Shown here one piece after another: positions 26,847 through 35,770 of a stretch of DNA of 50,843 bases. The stretch comes from Lachnospiraceae bacterium (lineage in GTDB: Bacteria; Bacillota; Clostridia; Lachnospirales; Lachnospiraceae). The stretch's first letter is position 1; every line of letters starts with the position of its first letter. The DNA lies in assembly GCA_029062895.1 (NCBI GenBank), contig JAIDPF010000025.1, positions 11,108-61,950 of the forward strand, in the 5' to 3' direction. Position numbers and translations under genes: made by a program. The notes beneath the pieces were generated by a model. The model made no database searches and was not told the origin of the DNA. It saw only the letters and a list, made by a program, of their open reading frames with translations.

Positions 26847-27164
26847 TTATTCCGGTTTTTCGACTTGTGCAATCGCGGTTTTTCTCATGGGAATCCTACA
26901 GTTCTTATTGCTTCCAAATTCTACAATGACATCTTCTTCCGTAATATCAATAATAACGCCATAAAAACCGCTGGTAGTCAGAACCACATCTCCGATCTCC
27001 ATCGCCGCAACCATCTCCGCTATCTTTTTCTGTTCCTTTTTCTGCGGTCTGATCAGCAAGAAGTAAAAGACTATGATCATAACGATCGCATACATAACGG
27101 TAAAGCCTATACCGCCACCCTGCGCTGCCGCCGGATCCGCTGCCGCATCTAAAAGCATAAACAT
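26847..27164 (-). CDS. yajC: Preprotein translocase accessory subunit YajC
   Basis: This small single-span protein associates with SecDF and aids protein export. The mature reading is MFMLLDAAADPAAAQGG, a transmembrane helix (VMYAIVMIIVFYFLLI) followed by RPQKKEQKKIAEMVAAM, then a beta domain with GDVVLTTSGFYGVI, all hallmarks of YajC. I start at 27164 (106 residues-scale product) because GGAGGAG lies 7-8 nt upstream; the longer frame from 27203 lacks an SD. It lies downstream of tgt, a common pairing in bacteria, but secD/secF do not follow; leuB does. Confidence 0.92.
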   Translation of the reverse strand: MFMLLDAAADPAAAQGGGIGFTVMYAIVMIIVFYFLLIRPQKKEQKKIAEMVAAMEIGDVVLTTSGFYGVIIDITEEDVIVEFGSNKNCRIPMRKTAIAQVEKPE

Positions 27165-27217
27165 CACATGCTCCTCCTGTTTTCCTAAAATTTGATACAC
27201 CATCCATTATCATACAC

Positions 27218-27245
27218 AAAAAACGCCTTAGAAGCAAGGCGTTTT
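27218..27245 (-). terminator. Terminator upstream of yajC
   Basis: AAAACGCCTT-GCTTCT-AAGGCGTTTT followed by more T on the minus strand. A possible yajC promoter (TATGAT at 17 bp from TTGCTT) overlaps it. Confidence 0.8.
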
Positions 27246-27330
27246 CCAATTTTTTCACAATTTCCCTCCCGGACCTGTTTCCTTCGAGCCCGATCTCTTT
27301 CCTATTACTAACAACCATGCCTTTCCATAA

Positions 27331-27422
27331 CCTGCGAATTATAATGCACTTTAGTGCTATGCCGCAGGCACAATATTTGCAAAACAAATTTATTTGTTTT
27401 TGAAAAATCTTTGATTTTTCAA
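27331..27422. repeat. Three consecutive palindromes after tgt
   Basis: Reading left to right: CCTGCG...CGCAGG (27331-27368) with a nested GCACTTTAGTGC (27346-27357); AAAACAAAT/ATTTGTTTT (27381-27389, 27392-27400); TTGAAAAATC/GATTTTTCAA (27400-27409, 27413-27422). The last begins 1 base past the tgt stop. They probably end or protect the tgt mRNA, but only one is GC-rich. Confidence 0.6.
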
Positions 27423-27423
27423 T

Positions 27424-28557
27424 CTACCGTCCGCCTGTCATTTTTTCCAGTTTTTCCTTTTTATATTCCTGAAATCTTCCGTGATCCAGCGCATCCCTGA
27501 TCTCTTTCATCAGATGATTGTAAAAATACAGGTTATGCAGAACACACAGCCGCATTCCCAGCATTTCCTTTGCTTTTAAAAGATGCCTGATATATGCTCT
27601 GGAATATCTCCGGCAGACAGGACAACCGCATCCCTCTTCTATCGGCCGAGCATCCGTCTCATACTGCGCATTCATCAGGTTAATCTTTCCGGTATTGGTA
27701 TAAAGGTGCGCATGCCGTCCGTTCCTCGTGGGATAGACACAGTCAAAAAAATCAATTCCCCGGTCTACCGCCTCCAAAATATTGACCGGCGTACCGACAC
27801 CCATCAGATAAGTCGGCTTGTCCTTTGGCAGATAAGGAACCGTTTCCTCTATGATATGGTACATCTCTTCATGACTTTCTCCAACGGCAAGACCACCGAT
27901 GGCATAACCGTCCAGCTCCAGCTCCGAGATCCGTTTGGCGTGTTCGATACGGATATCCGGAAAGATTGCCCCTTGATTAATCCCAAACAAAAGCTGTTCT
28001 TTATTAATGGTATCTTCTCTCTGATTCAATTCCGCCATTTTTCTCTTACACCGTTCCAGCCATCTTGTCGTGCGGGATACCGAGGCCTCAACGTACTCCC
28101 GTTCTGCCGTACTCGCCGGACATTCGTCAAATGCCATGGCGATCGTAGAAGCCAGATTGGACTGAATCTGCATGCTTTCCTCCGGTCCCATGAAGATCTT
28201 TCGGCCATCAATATGGGAATGAAAATATACCCCTTCTTCTTTGATCTTACGAAGTCCTGCCAGTGAAAACACTTGAAATCCGCCAGAATCCGTAAGGATC
28301 GGTTTATCCCACGACATAAACTTATGCAGTCCGCCCAATGTTTTGACGATCTCATCCCCCGGCCTGACATGCAGATGATACGTATTAGACAACTGCACCT
28401 GCGTTCCGATCTGTTCCAAATCTTCCGTAGACACTGCTCCCTTGATTGCTGCCACCGTACCCACATTCATAAATACCGGTGTCTGGATCACGCCATGCAC
28501 GGTCGTCATTTGTGCCCTTTTCGCGACACCTTCCGTCTTTAAAATCTTATATTCCAC
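27424..28557 (-). CDS. tgt: Queuine / preQ1 tRNA-guanine transglycosylase
   Basis: This enzyme exchanges guanine-34 for a queuosine precursor in tRNAs with GUN anticodons. Characteristic blocks include FMNVGTVAAIKG, LTDSGGFQVFSLAGL, MAFDECPAS and the zinc-binding C-terminal region CGCPVCRRYSRAYIRHLLKA with a downstream histidine. Its 377 residues are normal. The start is GTG at 28557, with AGGAG 8 nt upstream. A good promoter lies at 28604-28632. queA is not in the window. Confidence 0.96.
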   Translation of the reverse strand: MEYKILKTEGVAKRAQMTTVHGVIQTPVFMNVGTVAAIKGAVSTEDLEQIGTQVQLSNTYHLHVRPGDEIVKTLGGLHKFMSWDKPILTDSGGFQVFSLAGLRKIKEEGVYFHSHIDGRKIFMGPEESMQIQSNLASTIAMAFDECPASTAEREYVEASVSRTTRWLERCKRKMAELNQREDTINKEQLLFGINQGAIFPDIRIEHAKRISELELDGYAIGGLAVGESHEEMYHIIEETVPYLPKDKPTYLMGVGTPVNILEAVDRGIDFFDCVYPTRNGRHAHLYTNTGKINLMNAQYETDARPIEEGCGCPVCRRYSRAYIRHLLKAKEMLGMRLCVLHNLYFYNHLMKEIRDALDHGRFQEYKKEKLEKMTGGR

Positions 28558-28603
28558 AATCGCTGCTCCTGTATATTATTGGTTGTAATTTTATGTTAAT
28601 TGC

Positions 28604-28632
28604 ATTATAATACAAGCTGTTAGTGAAGACAA
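28604..28632 (-). promoter_or_regulatory. tgt promoter
   Basis: TTGTCT (28627-28632), 17-bp spacer, TATAAT (28604-28609) on the minus strand, about 45 nt before the GTG start. Confidence 0.75.
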
Positions 28633-28664
28633 ATATTAATTAATAAAATAAGGCTGGAATAAAA

Positions 28665-29159
28665 ATGGATATGACAATGTTTGAAAAGTTCAGTCAGATC
28701 TGCTCCAAAAAATTACCGAAAGAAATCAATAAAATATTAAAAACTGCTAAAGGTCATAAGGCTTGTGCGATCGGTTTTATAACAACAGATGATTTATACG
28801 GTTTTTATCTGACATGGGATTACGTCAGCAGCATAAATGAATATTACGCTTGGGGAAATAGTCTTAATCCGAATTTCCTATACCAGCCTCTTGTAGACAT
28901 TGTTGATGCTTGTAAGGACATTGATTTTTGCAATCCGTCGGAGGAAAAGTGGGCGTTTACAAAAACCTTGCTTTCTGTATTGGGAAAAAACATTAAACAG
29001 CTCCCAGATAACCTCTTCCACAATAACGGCTTTAAAAGAGAAGATATTCTTTTCTTTTCAACAATGAGTGATGGCGACTACATACAAGAAATGATTGATG
29101 CATCCTTAAAAATGTTCAATACTTCGGAAACATTGAAAACATATGGAATGATTCAGTAA
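28665..29159 (+). CDS. Small protein of unknown function, DUF4303-like
   Basis: This 164-residue soluble protein has no signal peptide or membrane helix. The pattern of an N-terminal helix, a central beta segment with aromatic residues (GFITTDDLYGFYLTWDYV) and a C-terminal FFSTMSDGDY strand before a helix resembles DUF4303 proteins, which often act as immunity proteins in polymorphic toxin systems. I hold that match loosely. The gene is more AT-rich than its neighbours and uses AAA, AAT and ATA codons freely, hinting at acquisition. No toxin gene is adjacent; aroC follows 49 bases later. SD is weak (AAGG). Confidence 0.6.
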   Translation: MDMTMFEKFSQICSKKLPKEINKILKTAKGHKACAIGFITTDDLYGFYLTWDYVSSINEYYAWGNSLNPNFLYQPLVDIVDACKDIDFCNPSEEKWAFTKTLLSVLGKNIKQLPDNLFHNNGFKREDILFFSTMSDGDYIQEMIDASLKMFNTSETLKTYGMIQ

Positions 29160-29208
29160 ATGCAACAACATAATAAAACTGTTTTAAAGAAAGGATATTT
29201 GATACAAT

Positions 29209-30309
29209 ATGGCAGGTTCTACATTTGGCAAACATTTTAGAGTAACGACCTGGGGAGAATCTCACGGTCCGGCGCTTGGCGCAGTCATCGACGGCTGTCC
29301 TGCAGGACTGCCCTTATCAGAAGAGGACATCCAGCCCTTCCTTGACCGCAGAAAACCCGGCACATCAACAGTCACTACCGCACGCAAGGAAGACGATACT
29401 GTCCATATACTGTCCGGAGTCTTTGAAGGAAAGACCACCGGCACTCCGATCTCCTTAATGATCAACAATACCTCCCAACATTCCAAGGATTATGGCAATA
29501 TTGCGGTTTCCTACCGTCCCGGTCATGCGGATTATACCTATGACCAGAAATACGGTTTTCGCGACTACCGCGGTGGCGGACGCTCCTCCGGCAGGGAAAC
29601 TGCAGGAAGGGTAGCTGCAGGCGCCATCGCTATAAAAATTTTAAATCAGCTTGGCATTACGATCAATGCCTATACTTGCTCCATCGGCGATATCGAGATC
29701 AATGACGCAGCCATGGATCTAGCCTATGCCCGGTCTTCTACCATATGTATGCCCGATCCTGAAGCAGAGAAACTGGCACTGGATTATATTGCAAAATGTC
29801 GTGCTGAAAAAGACTCTGTCGGCGGCTGTATTGAATGTCGTATGGAAAATGCTCCTGCCGGAATCGGCGAGCCCGTTTTTGATAAATTAGATGCTGCGCT
29901 CGGAAAAGCGCTCTTTTCCATCGGGGCAGTAAAAGCCGTGGAAATCGGCGCAGGCATCAAGGCATCCAGAATGCGCGGCAGTGAAAATAATGACGCTATC
30001 TCTATGCAGGATGATAAAGTGACCTTCAAAAGCAATCATGCAGGCGGTATCCTTGGCGGTATTTCTTCCGGCGAGCCGATCATCATCCGTGCTTATGTGA
30101 AGCCTACGCCCTCTATCTATCAGCCACAGGATACTATTACCAAGGATCATCAGAACACCGTCCTTACCATCGCAGGACGCCATGATCCCGTGATCGTTCC
30201 CCGTGCCGTTGTGGTGGTAGAATCCATGTGTGCCCTGACGCTTCTGGATCTGATGCTTTCCAACATGGGCTCCAAGATGGACCACCTCACTCGGATATAC
30301 CACACCTAG
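29209..30309 (+). CDS. aroC: Chorismate synthase
   Basis: This FMN-dependent enzyme makes chorismate from EPSP, the last step of the shikimate pathway. Conserved blocks are WGESHGPALGAVIDGCPAG, the YRPGHADYTY loop, GGGRSSGRETAGRVAAGA and RHDPVIVPRAVVVVE. The 366 residues are full length. SD AAAGGA lies about 11 nt before ATG. It stands apart from other aro genes here and ends convergent with the membrane protein gene 29 bases away. Confidence 0.97.
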   Translation: MAGSTFGKHFRVTTWGESHGPALGAVIDGCPAGLPLSEEDIQPFLDRRKPGTSTVTTARKEDDTVHILSGVFEGKTTGTPISLMINNTSQHSKDYGNIAVSYRPGHADYTYDQKYGFRDYRGGGRSSGRETAGRVAAGAIAIKILNQLGITINAYTCSIGDIEINDAAMDLAYARSSTICMPDPEAEKLALDYIAKCRAEKDSVGGCIECRMENAPAGIGEPVFDKLDAALGKALFSIGAVKAVEIGAGIKASRMRGSENNDAISMQDDKVTFKSNHAGGILGGISSGEPIIIRAYVKPTPSIYQPQDTITKDHQNTVLTIAGRHDPVIVPRAVVVVESMCALTLLDLMLSNMGSKMDHLTRIYHT

Positions 30310-30338
30310 GAAAACACTGATGAACGCACTTCCTGGAC

Positions 30339-31025
30339 CTATAATGTTGGTTTGGGCCAGTTATAGATAAGGATGATCACGGCCACACTAACAACCGCCG
30401 TGATCATTATCGTCCTAACGCGCATCTCCCTCTTGAATGGTTCTGCCGGAACGACCTCTTCAAAATATACCAACTTATCCAGTTCCGTCCGTAGTTCTTC
30501 CGGTGTCAGAGTAAGCTGATCCCCCGCAAGGTCGTTTTTCATCTGCACCATCCGATCACGGTACATATAATAGATAGAAAGCATCCTGAGCAGCTTTTCT
30601 TCTTCAATGGCATAACTGATTTCCTCTTTCGGAAGTTCTTTTCGGTATGGATCATATTCTTCCAACGGCTTACTATCTGTGGGATGATATTTGCTGATCA
30701 TCCAGATCACAAGCGCCTTAACAAAAAAAAATACCAGAAACGGAAATAGGCAAATATAAAAGCATTGAAAAACCAGTACCAGCGTCTGTCTGCTTGCCGT
30801 CAACATATTACCGACAACGCTTCCCGATGAGTATAACGGAAAGAATGCGTCAACAACGATCATCACCAGCGGCAAAACGATCAGTCCTCCGCACACGATC
30901 ATCTCGCGTTTCAAAAGTCCGGTGCGAAACCTGCAGTTTCTAAGCTGTCCCTCCGCCTTGGATATTTCAAGATCCAGATGGTCTTTTTCTGCTTTCCATA
31001 TAAACTCATGATAACAAGTAAACAT
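30339..31025 (-). CDS. Membrane protein of unknown function
   Basis: This 228-residue protein has a charged N-terminal coiled-coil-like segment (residues about 1-45), two membrane helices close together (about 46-70 and 92-118), a cytoplasmic acidic middle of about 80 residues, and a third helix at the C-terminus (RTIMITAVVSVAVIILIYNW). I do not recognise a family. SD GGAG lies before the ATG. It precedes no clear partner; the lactonase-like gene is 49 bases upstream on the same strand, so the two could be co-transcribed. Confidence 0.75.
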   Translation of the reverse strand: MFTCYHEFIWKAEKDHLDLEISKAEGQLRNCRFRTGLLKREMIVCGGLIVLPLVMIVVDAFFPLYSSGSVVGNMLTASRQTLVLVFQCFYICLFPFLVFFFVKALVIWMISKYHPTDSKPLEEYDPYRKELPKEEISYAIEEEKLLRMLSIYYMYRDRMVQMKNDLAGDQLTLTPEELRTELDKLVYFEEVVPAEPFKREMRVRTIMITAVVSVAVIILIYNWPKPTL

Positions 31026-31074
31026 TATACTTCTCCATAGTCATTTTTCAGGCCATAACATCAGCTTAAAAAAG

Positions 31075-32130
31075 TTAATCTTCCACCAGTCTATGAAATA
31101 CGATACAGTTCGGCTGCATGATCTTAATCTCTTTCGCATTCATGACGATCGTTCCATTTTGGAGATCAACTGCAAAAAATGTCATCGTATTATTTTCATG
31201 ATTTAAGGATACCAGATGTCTATTATCCGGAAACAGCATCGCATCCTTAGGGTAGTTCCCACTGATGGGAAGACAAAGAATCTTTTCCAGCATCCCCGTC
31301 TTTTTATCAATCTTATAGAGGATCACGCTGTTATCCCCCGCATTGGAGCAGATCAGATAATTATTGTCCCAGGAAAGTTTCAGCGCGCTTGCCGCGGCAT
31401 CTCCTGCATGGTATTCATTGAGCGTGGAAATTGTCTGGATCTTCTCAAAATTAGGATTCCTACCGTCTTCTGTATAATGATATACATCCACACAGTTCTT
31501 CACCTCATGAACAATATAAATAAACTGTCCATCCTTTGACGTCTTGATATGTCTCGGTCCCGAATACTGTTCCGAATGAATAATATCCGCCAGCTTTAAT
31601 TTTCCTGTGTTATAATCCAACGCATATACCTTGATCTGATCCATACCAAGGTCGGCCGCCAGAAGATATTTATTATCACGCGTCATCTTTACACAGTTCA
31701 CATGCGGACGATAGTTCCGATCCACGATACTTCCAATGCCCTTATGATAAATCTCATCAGCAATCCCTAAGATACTACCGTCCTCTGCCAGCTTCATCAC
31801 CGTGATCTTACCGTCATGATACCCTGCCACAAAGAGGAACTTATCATGATAATCCGTAGAAAGATAACAGCCCCGCATACCATTGATCGAAGAAGCCGAG
31901 ATTGTCTTTAAATCACCATCCGGCAGAATCCGATATGCCTCTACACCGTAATCAGTGATAGAATATAGATATTTCCGGTTATGGGAAGTCGTCACATAGG
32001 ACGAATTGGAAATCCGGACCTGTGTCTTTTCCTGCATGGTTCCTTTTTTCACATCCACATCAAAGATCTTAATACCATTCTTATCTCCCTGCGTATAACA
32101 GGATACATATGCAACGTATTTTTCGCTCAT
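31075..32130 (-). CDS. Lactonase-type beta-propeller protein
   Basis: This is a member of the 6-phosphogluconolactonase-like (Pgl/YbhE, PF10282-type) seven-bladed propeller family, which hydrolyses sugar-acid lactones in characterised members. Repeated blade patterns are visible, such as NSSYVTTSHNRKYLYSI, RPHVNCVKMTRDNKYLLAADLG, SGPRHIKTSKDGQFIYIV and NYPKDAMLFPDNRHLVSL. The 351 residues fit seven blades. No signal peptide is seen, so it is cytosolic. The pentose-phosphate role is uncertain; many relatives are not true phosphogluconolactonases. SD AGGTAGGG. Confidence 0.82.
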   Translation of the reverse strand: MSEKYVAYVSCYTQGDKNGIKIFDVDVKKGTMQEKTQVRISNSSYVTTSHNRKYLYSITDYGVEAYRILPDGDLKTISASSINGMRGCYLSTDYHDKFLFVAGYHDGKITVMKLAEDGSILGIADEIYHKGIGSIVDRNYRPHVNCVKMTRDNKYLLAADLGMDQIKVYALDYNTGKLKLADIIHSEQYSGPRHIKTSKDGQFIYIVHEVKNCVDVYHYTEDGRNPNFEKIQTISTLNEYHAGDAAASALKLSWDNNYLICSNAGDNSVILYKIDKKTGMLEKILCLPISGNYPKDAMLFPDNRHLVSLNHENNTMTFFAVDLQNGTIVMNAKEIKIMQPNCIVFHRLVED

Positions 32131-32178
32131 AACCCTACCTCACTTTATTTTAATAAAACAAATATGTAATCTGAATCA

Positions 32179-33549
32179 CTAATTTCTTGCTTCCATCTCC
32201 ACAAAATTCTTATGCATCCCGACATATTTATATGCAGGACGGATAATCTTGCCCTTATTGACCAGTTCCTCCAGCCTGTGGGCACTCCAGCCGGAGATAC
32301 GTGAGATTGCAAAGATTGGAGTAAACAGTTCCTCCGGAATATCCAGCATGGAATATAAAAAACCGCTGTAAAAATCTACATTGGCGCATACCGGCTTAAA
32401 TAATCTCCGATACTGTCCTATTAACCTTCCACCAACCGTCTCTACCATATCGTACAAAGTAAATTCCTTCATACGTTCCTTTTCTTCTGCAAGCTTTCTG
32501 GTGGATTCCTTTAAAATCTTTGCTCTTGGATCAGAATCCGTATATACTGCATGCCCCATACCATAAATCAATCCCGCCTGATCAAATGCCTCTTTATTCA
32601 GGATCTTAATTAAATATTCCTCTACTTCCTTTTCATTCGCCCAGTCCTGCACATGTTCTTTGATATTGGCAAACATCTGCTGTACCTTCAGATTGGCACC
32701 GCCATGCTTCGGTCCTTTTAAAGATGCTATAGAAGCCGCTACCGCAGAATAAGTATCCGTTCCTGTGGAAGTAACCACATGCGTGGTAAAGGTCGAGTTA
32801 TTACCTCCTCCATGATCTGCGTGCAGTACCAGCGCAATATCCAGCACAGATGCCTCCAGCGGTGTGAACTGTCCATCCGGTCGCAGCATGTTTAAAATAT
32901 TCTCCGCCGTGGAATATTCTTTCTTCGGATTACGGATAATCAGATTTTCATTCAAGTTATAATGACGGTAACCATGATAGGCATAGACCGACATCAATGG
33001 CAGTTTTCCAATCATCTGAAGGCACTGGCGCAATACATTCGATACCGTGATATCCTCCGGATTATCATCATAGGAATACAGGTTCAGCACCGCCTTCTGC
33101 AGTGAATTCATAACATTCACGCTGGGATTATGAAGAATGACATTCCTGACAAAATCACCTGATAGCTCCTGCAGATCCGTCAGTATAGCAATAAAACTTT
33201 CAAACTGCTTCCTTGTCGGAAGCTCCCCAAACAACAGAAGATAAGTCACCTCTTCAAATGCATATCTTCGGCTTCCGATCCCCTTGATAATCTCTTCCAC
33301 ATCATATCCTTGATAATAAAGCTTTCCTTCCGCAGGAATCTTTTGTCCATTCACCAGACGATAAGAAACTACATCAGAGATCTCCGTCAGTCCCGTCAAA
33401 ACGCCTTTACCATTGGAATCACGCAGTCCCCTCTTCACATCATACTCCGTATAAAGATTCTGATCGATCTCACCGGACTTCATGCAAAACTGCACCAGTT
33501 TGTCAAACAGCTCATTCCGATTGTCATTTAATTCCATCATAGAGTTCAT
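32179..33549 (-). CDS. Citrate synthase
   Basis: This enzyme condenses oxaloacetate and acetyl-CoA to citrate, here probably to supply 2-oxoglutarate for glutamate. Catalytic regions are readable: LKGPKHGGAN (His), GMGHAVYTDSDPRA (His) and NVDFYSGFL (Asp). An N-terminal extension of about 70 residues makes it longer (456 residues) than the short Gram-positive type. I start at the ATG at 33549: the longer frame begins at a GTG (33558) that overlaps the space after the AGAGGAG SD, while 33549 is 8 nt from it. 2-methylcitrate synthase activity cannot be excluded. Confidence 0.92.
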   Translation of the reverse strand: MNSMMELNDNRNELFDKLVQFCMKSGEIDQNLYTEYDVKRGLRDSNGKGVLTGLTEISDVVSYRLVNGQKIPAEGKLYYQGYDVEEIIKGIGSRRYAFEEVTYLLLFGELPTRKQFESFIAILTDLQELSGDFVRNVILHNPSVNVMNSLQKAVLNLYSYDDNPEDITVSNVLRQCLQMIGKLPLMSVYAYHGYRHYNLNENLIIRNPKKEYSTAENILNMLRPDGQFTPLEASVLDIALVLHADHGGGNNSTFTTHVVTSTGTDTYSAVAASIASLKGPKHGGANLKVQQMFANIKEHVQDWANEKEVEEYLIKILNKEAFDQAGLIYGMGHAVYTDSDPRAKILKESTRKLAEEKERMKEFTLYDMVETVGGRLIGQYRRLFKPVCANVDFYSGFLYSMLDIPEELFTPIFAISRISGWSAHRLEELVNKGKIIRPAYKYVGMHKNFVEMEARN

Positions 33550-33642
33550 AAAACACACTCCTCTCTAGTATTTACATCTGAGTTAGGCAAACCTCATTCT
33601 CCGCATACTTTACCATAATTGCGCACGCTTTTTGCGCTTATT

Positions 33643-34647
33643 TTAACGCACCCGCTCCGGAAATCCTACTTTCTTCTGCACCTTCCTCAATGTCTTTAAG
33701 GCATAATATTCCGCCTTTTCCGCATTCTCTTTAATGATGCCGTCAAGATATCCCTTATCTTTTTCAAGTTCCGCAAAACGCTCCTGTAACGGCTTCAAGA
33801 TCGCCACAACAGATTCGCCTACTGCCATCTTAAAGTCGCCATATCCTCTGCCCTCAAATTCTTTTTCAATTTCAGCAGATGTCTTTCCGGTACATGCACC
33901 ATAAATATCCATCAGGTTTCTGATGCCCGGCTGTTCCTCGCAGTATCTGACACAGCCCTCCGAATCCGTCACGGCACGTTTGAACTTCCTCATGATCGTA
34001 TCCGGATCATCCATCAGATAAACGGAAGCATTGGCATTTTCATCTGATTTTGACATCTTCTTATCCGGATCCTGCAGGCTCATGATCTTTGCGCCTGTCT
34101 TGCCAAGATACGGCTCCGGAATTGTAAATACATCGCCATAGATGGCATTGAACCGCTGCGCGATATCCCTTGTGATCTCCAGATGCTGTAGCTGATCCTT
34201 GCCAACCGGCACTACATCCGCCTGGTACAGCAGGATATCCGCCGCCATCAACACCGGATAAGTGAACAGTCCCGCATTGATGTTATCCGCATGCTTTGCG
34301 GACTTATCCTTAAACTGGGTCATACGGTTCAATTCCCCCATATAGGTAAAGCAGTTTAAAATCCATGCCAGTTCCGCATGTCCGCTAACATGGGACTGGT
34401 AATAAAGACAGTTTTTCTTCGGATCCAATCCTGCCGCGATATATAATGTCAACAGCTTTCTTGCGCGCTGCCTCAGTTCCGACGGATCCTGCCGGACCGT
34501 AATGGAATGAAGATCCACCACCGAATAAAAACATTCATACTCGTCACACAGGGTCACCCAGTTTTTCAATGCCCCCAGATAATTGCCAAGCGTCAGATTT
34601 CCTGTCGCCTGCATACCGCTGAATAATACTTTTTTATCTCCGATCAT
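33643..34647 (-). CDS. trpS: Tryptophanyl-tRNA synthetase
   Basis: This class I synthetase charges tRNA-Trp. The HIGH-like signature is TGNLTLGNYLGALKNW, and the KMSKS loop reads DPDKKMSKSDEN. GKDQLQHLEITRDIA and NCFTYMGELNRMTQFKDK are further conserved blocks. At 334 residues it is typical. AAAGGTGG serves as SD. The upstream gene (DUF5662) ends 28 bases away, so there is no room for a T-box leader and it is probably co-transcribed. Confidence 0.96.
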   Translation of the reverse strand: MIGDKKVLFSGMQATGNLTLGNYLGALKNWVTLCDEYECFYSVVDLHSITVRQDPSELRQRARKLLTLYIAAGLDPKKNCLYYQSHVSGHAELAWILNCFTYMGELNRMTQFKDKSAKHADNINAGLFTYPVLMAADILLYQADVVPVGKDQLQHLEITRDIAQRFNAIYGDVFTIPEPYLGKTGAKIMSLQDPDKKMSKSDENANASVYLMDDPDTIMRKFKRAVTDSEGCVRYCEEQPGIRNLMDIYGACTGKTSAEIEKEFEGRGYGDFKMAVGESVVAILKPLQERFAELEKDKGYLDGIIKENAEKAEYYALKTLRKVQKKVGFPERVR

Positions 34648-34675
34648 TATGATTTTCCACCTTTCTGCTATAATA

Positions 34676-35221
34676 TCATCTGTTTTTTAAGATATATTTC
34701 CTAATATATGCCCGTGTATAACGCTCCCCTTTTTGGGCGTTCATTTTCAGCAGCTTCTCCAGCATCCGCTTTGTATAGGGATGAAGAAACGCATCGATAT
34801 TTCCCTTCTGATAATATTCCAACGGATCCGATGACTTATATGCCCTGCCATGATAGACCTTGCATGCTGCCACCCGGTCCATGAACATCTCTACAATATA
34901 CCGGTCCGGCATCTTCGCAGGCACAATCTTAACCCCGGTCCCCTCTTGCTCCCTAACCGGATAATCAAGCCAATATTCATAATGATGCCGGTTCCTTCCT
35001 TTATGGTGAAGCCATGCCGACGAATAACCAATCGCCTCACGCTCCGCGTTATTCGGACTGCGGTCACCCTGCCAGTATTTCGCGCCTACCATAAACTCAG
35101 ACGGCATATATTTGGAAAGATCATGGGTCAGCCCCTGCCAGTACAATCCCACTGCAAAACATCCTTTTCGCACGTACCACCGATGGATCGTAATGGTCTT
35201 AAAATGATTCCATGCATTCAT
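34676..35221 (-). CDS. DUF5662 family protein (HD-like metal motif)
   Basis: This 181-residue soluble protein starts MNAWNHFKTITIHRWYVRKG, the pattern I associate with DUF5662. A histidine/aspartate set, LTHDLSKYMPSEF and WLHHKGRNRHHYEYW, resembles the metal site of HD-domain phosphohydrolases, but the family activity is not known to me. A C-terminal basic tail (YTRAYIRKYILKNR) follows. SD GGAG lies 9 nt before the ATG. trpS follows closely on the same strand. Confidence 0.72.
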   Translation of the reverse strand: MNAWNHFKTITIHRWYVRKGCFAVGLYWQGLTHDLSKYMPSEFMVGAKYWQGDRSPNNAEREAIGYSSAWLHHKGRNRHHYEYWLDYPVREQEGTGVKIVPAKMPDRYIVEMFMDRVAACKVYHGRAYKSSDPLEYYQKGNIDAFLHPYTKRMLEKLLKMNAQKGERYTRAYIRKYILKNR

Positions 35222-35434
35222 ATCGTTTCTCCATATTGTGAATGATTTTCAAAGACACCCAAGTGCCCTTTGGTTTCCTGACCGTTTTCATCTCATTCTT
35301 GTCAATAATAGCACAAAAATGCTTGCTTTCCAACCTGTAATTTAATAAAATGATTAATAATAAGTTAATAGGTAATTACAAAACTATATTTTAGAAAAGT
35401 AAACCGGATTATATAAGAAAGCGAGGTTTTCACT

Positions 35435-35770
35435 ATGGCAATCAATAAAAATCCCGATAACGATGAGGAAATGTATGTTGATCTGGATCTGGATGACGGT
35501 ACCGTCACCTGCTCCATCGTCGCAATCTTTTCCGCAGCGGGCAAGGATTATATCGCTCTGCTTCCTTTAGATGAAAACGGGGAAAATGCAGACGGAGATG
35601 TCTGGATCTACGGTTATAGAGAGGACCCCAACCATCCGGAGGCAGAACCGGAAATCCTATATATCGAAAATGAGGAAGAATATGAAATTGCCGCAGATGC
35701 ATTTGATGAATATTTGGATGCTCAGGAATTTGATGAGTTGATTGACGAATCCACGTCTGATTCCGACTGA
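35435..35770 (+). CDS. DUF1292 family protein
   Basis: This very acidic 111-residue protein has the DUF1292 pattern: YVDLDLDDGTVTCSIVAIF, YIALLPLDENGENADGDVWIYGYRED and a C-terminal acidic helix. The family is widespread in Firmicutes, often near Holliday-junction and alanyl-tRNA genes; its role is unknown. SD GCGAGG lies before the ATG. Its TGA stop directly abuts the TCA (reverse stop) of the convergent helicase gene, so the two coding regions touch with no base between. Confidence 0.85.
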   Translation: MAINKNPDNDEEMYVDLDLDDGTVTCSIVAIFSAAGKDYIALLPLDENGENADGDVWIYGYREDPNHPEAEPEILYIENEEEYEIAADAFDEYLDAQEFDELIDESTSDSD

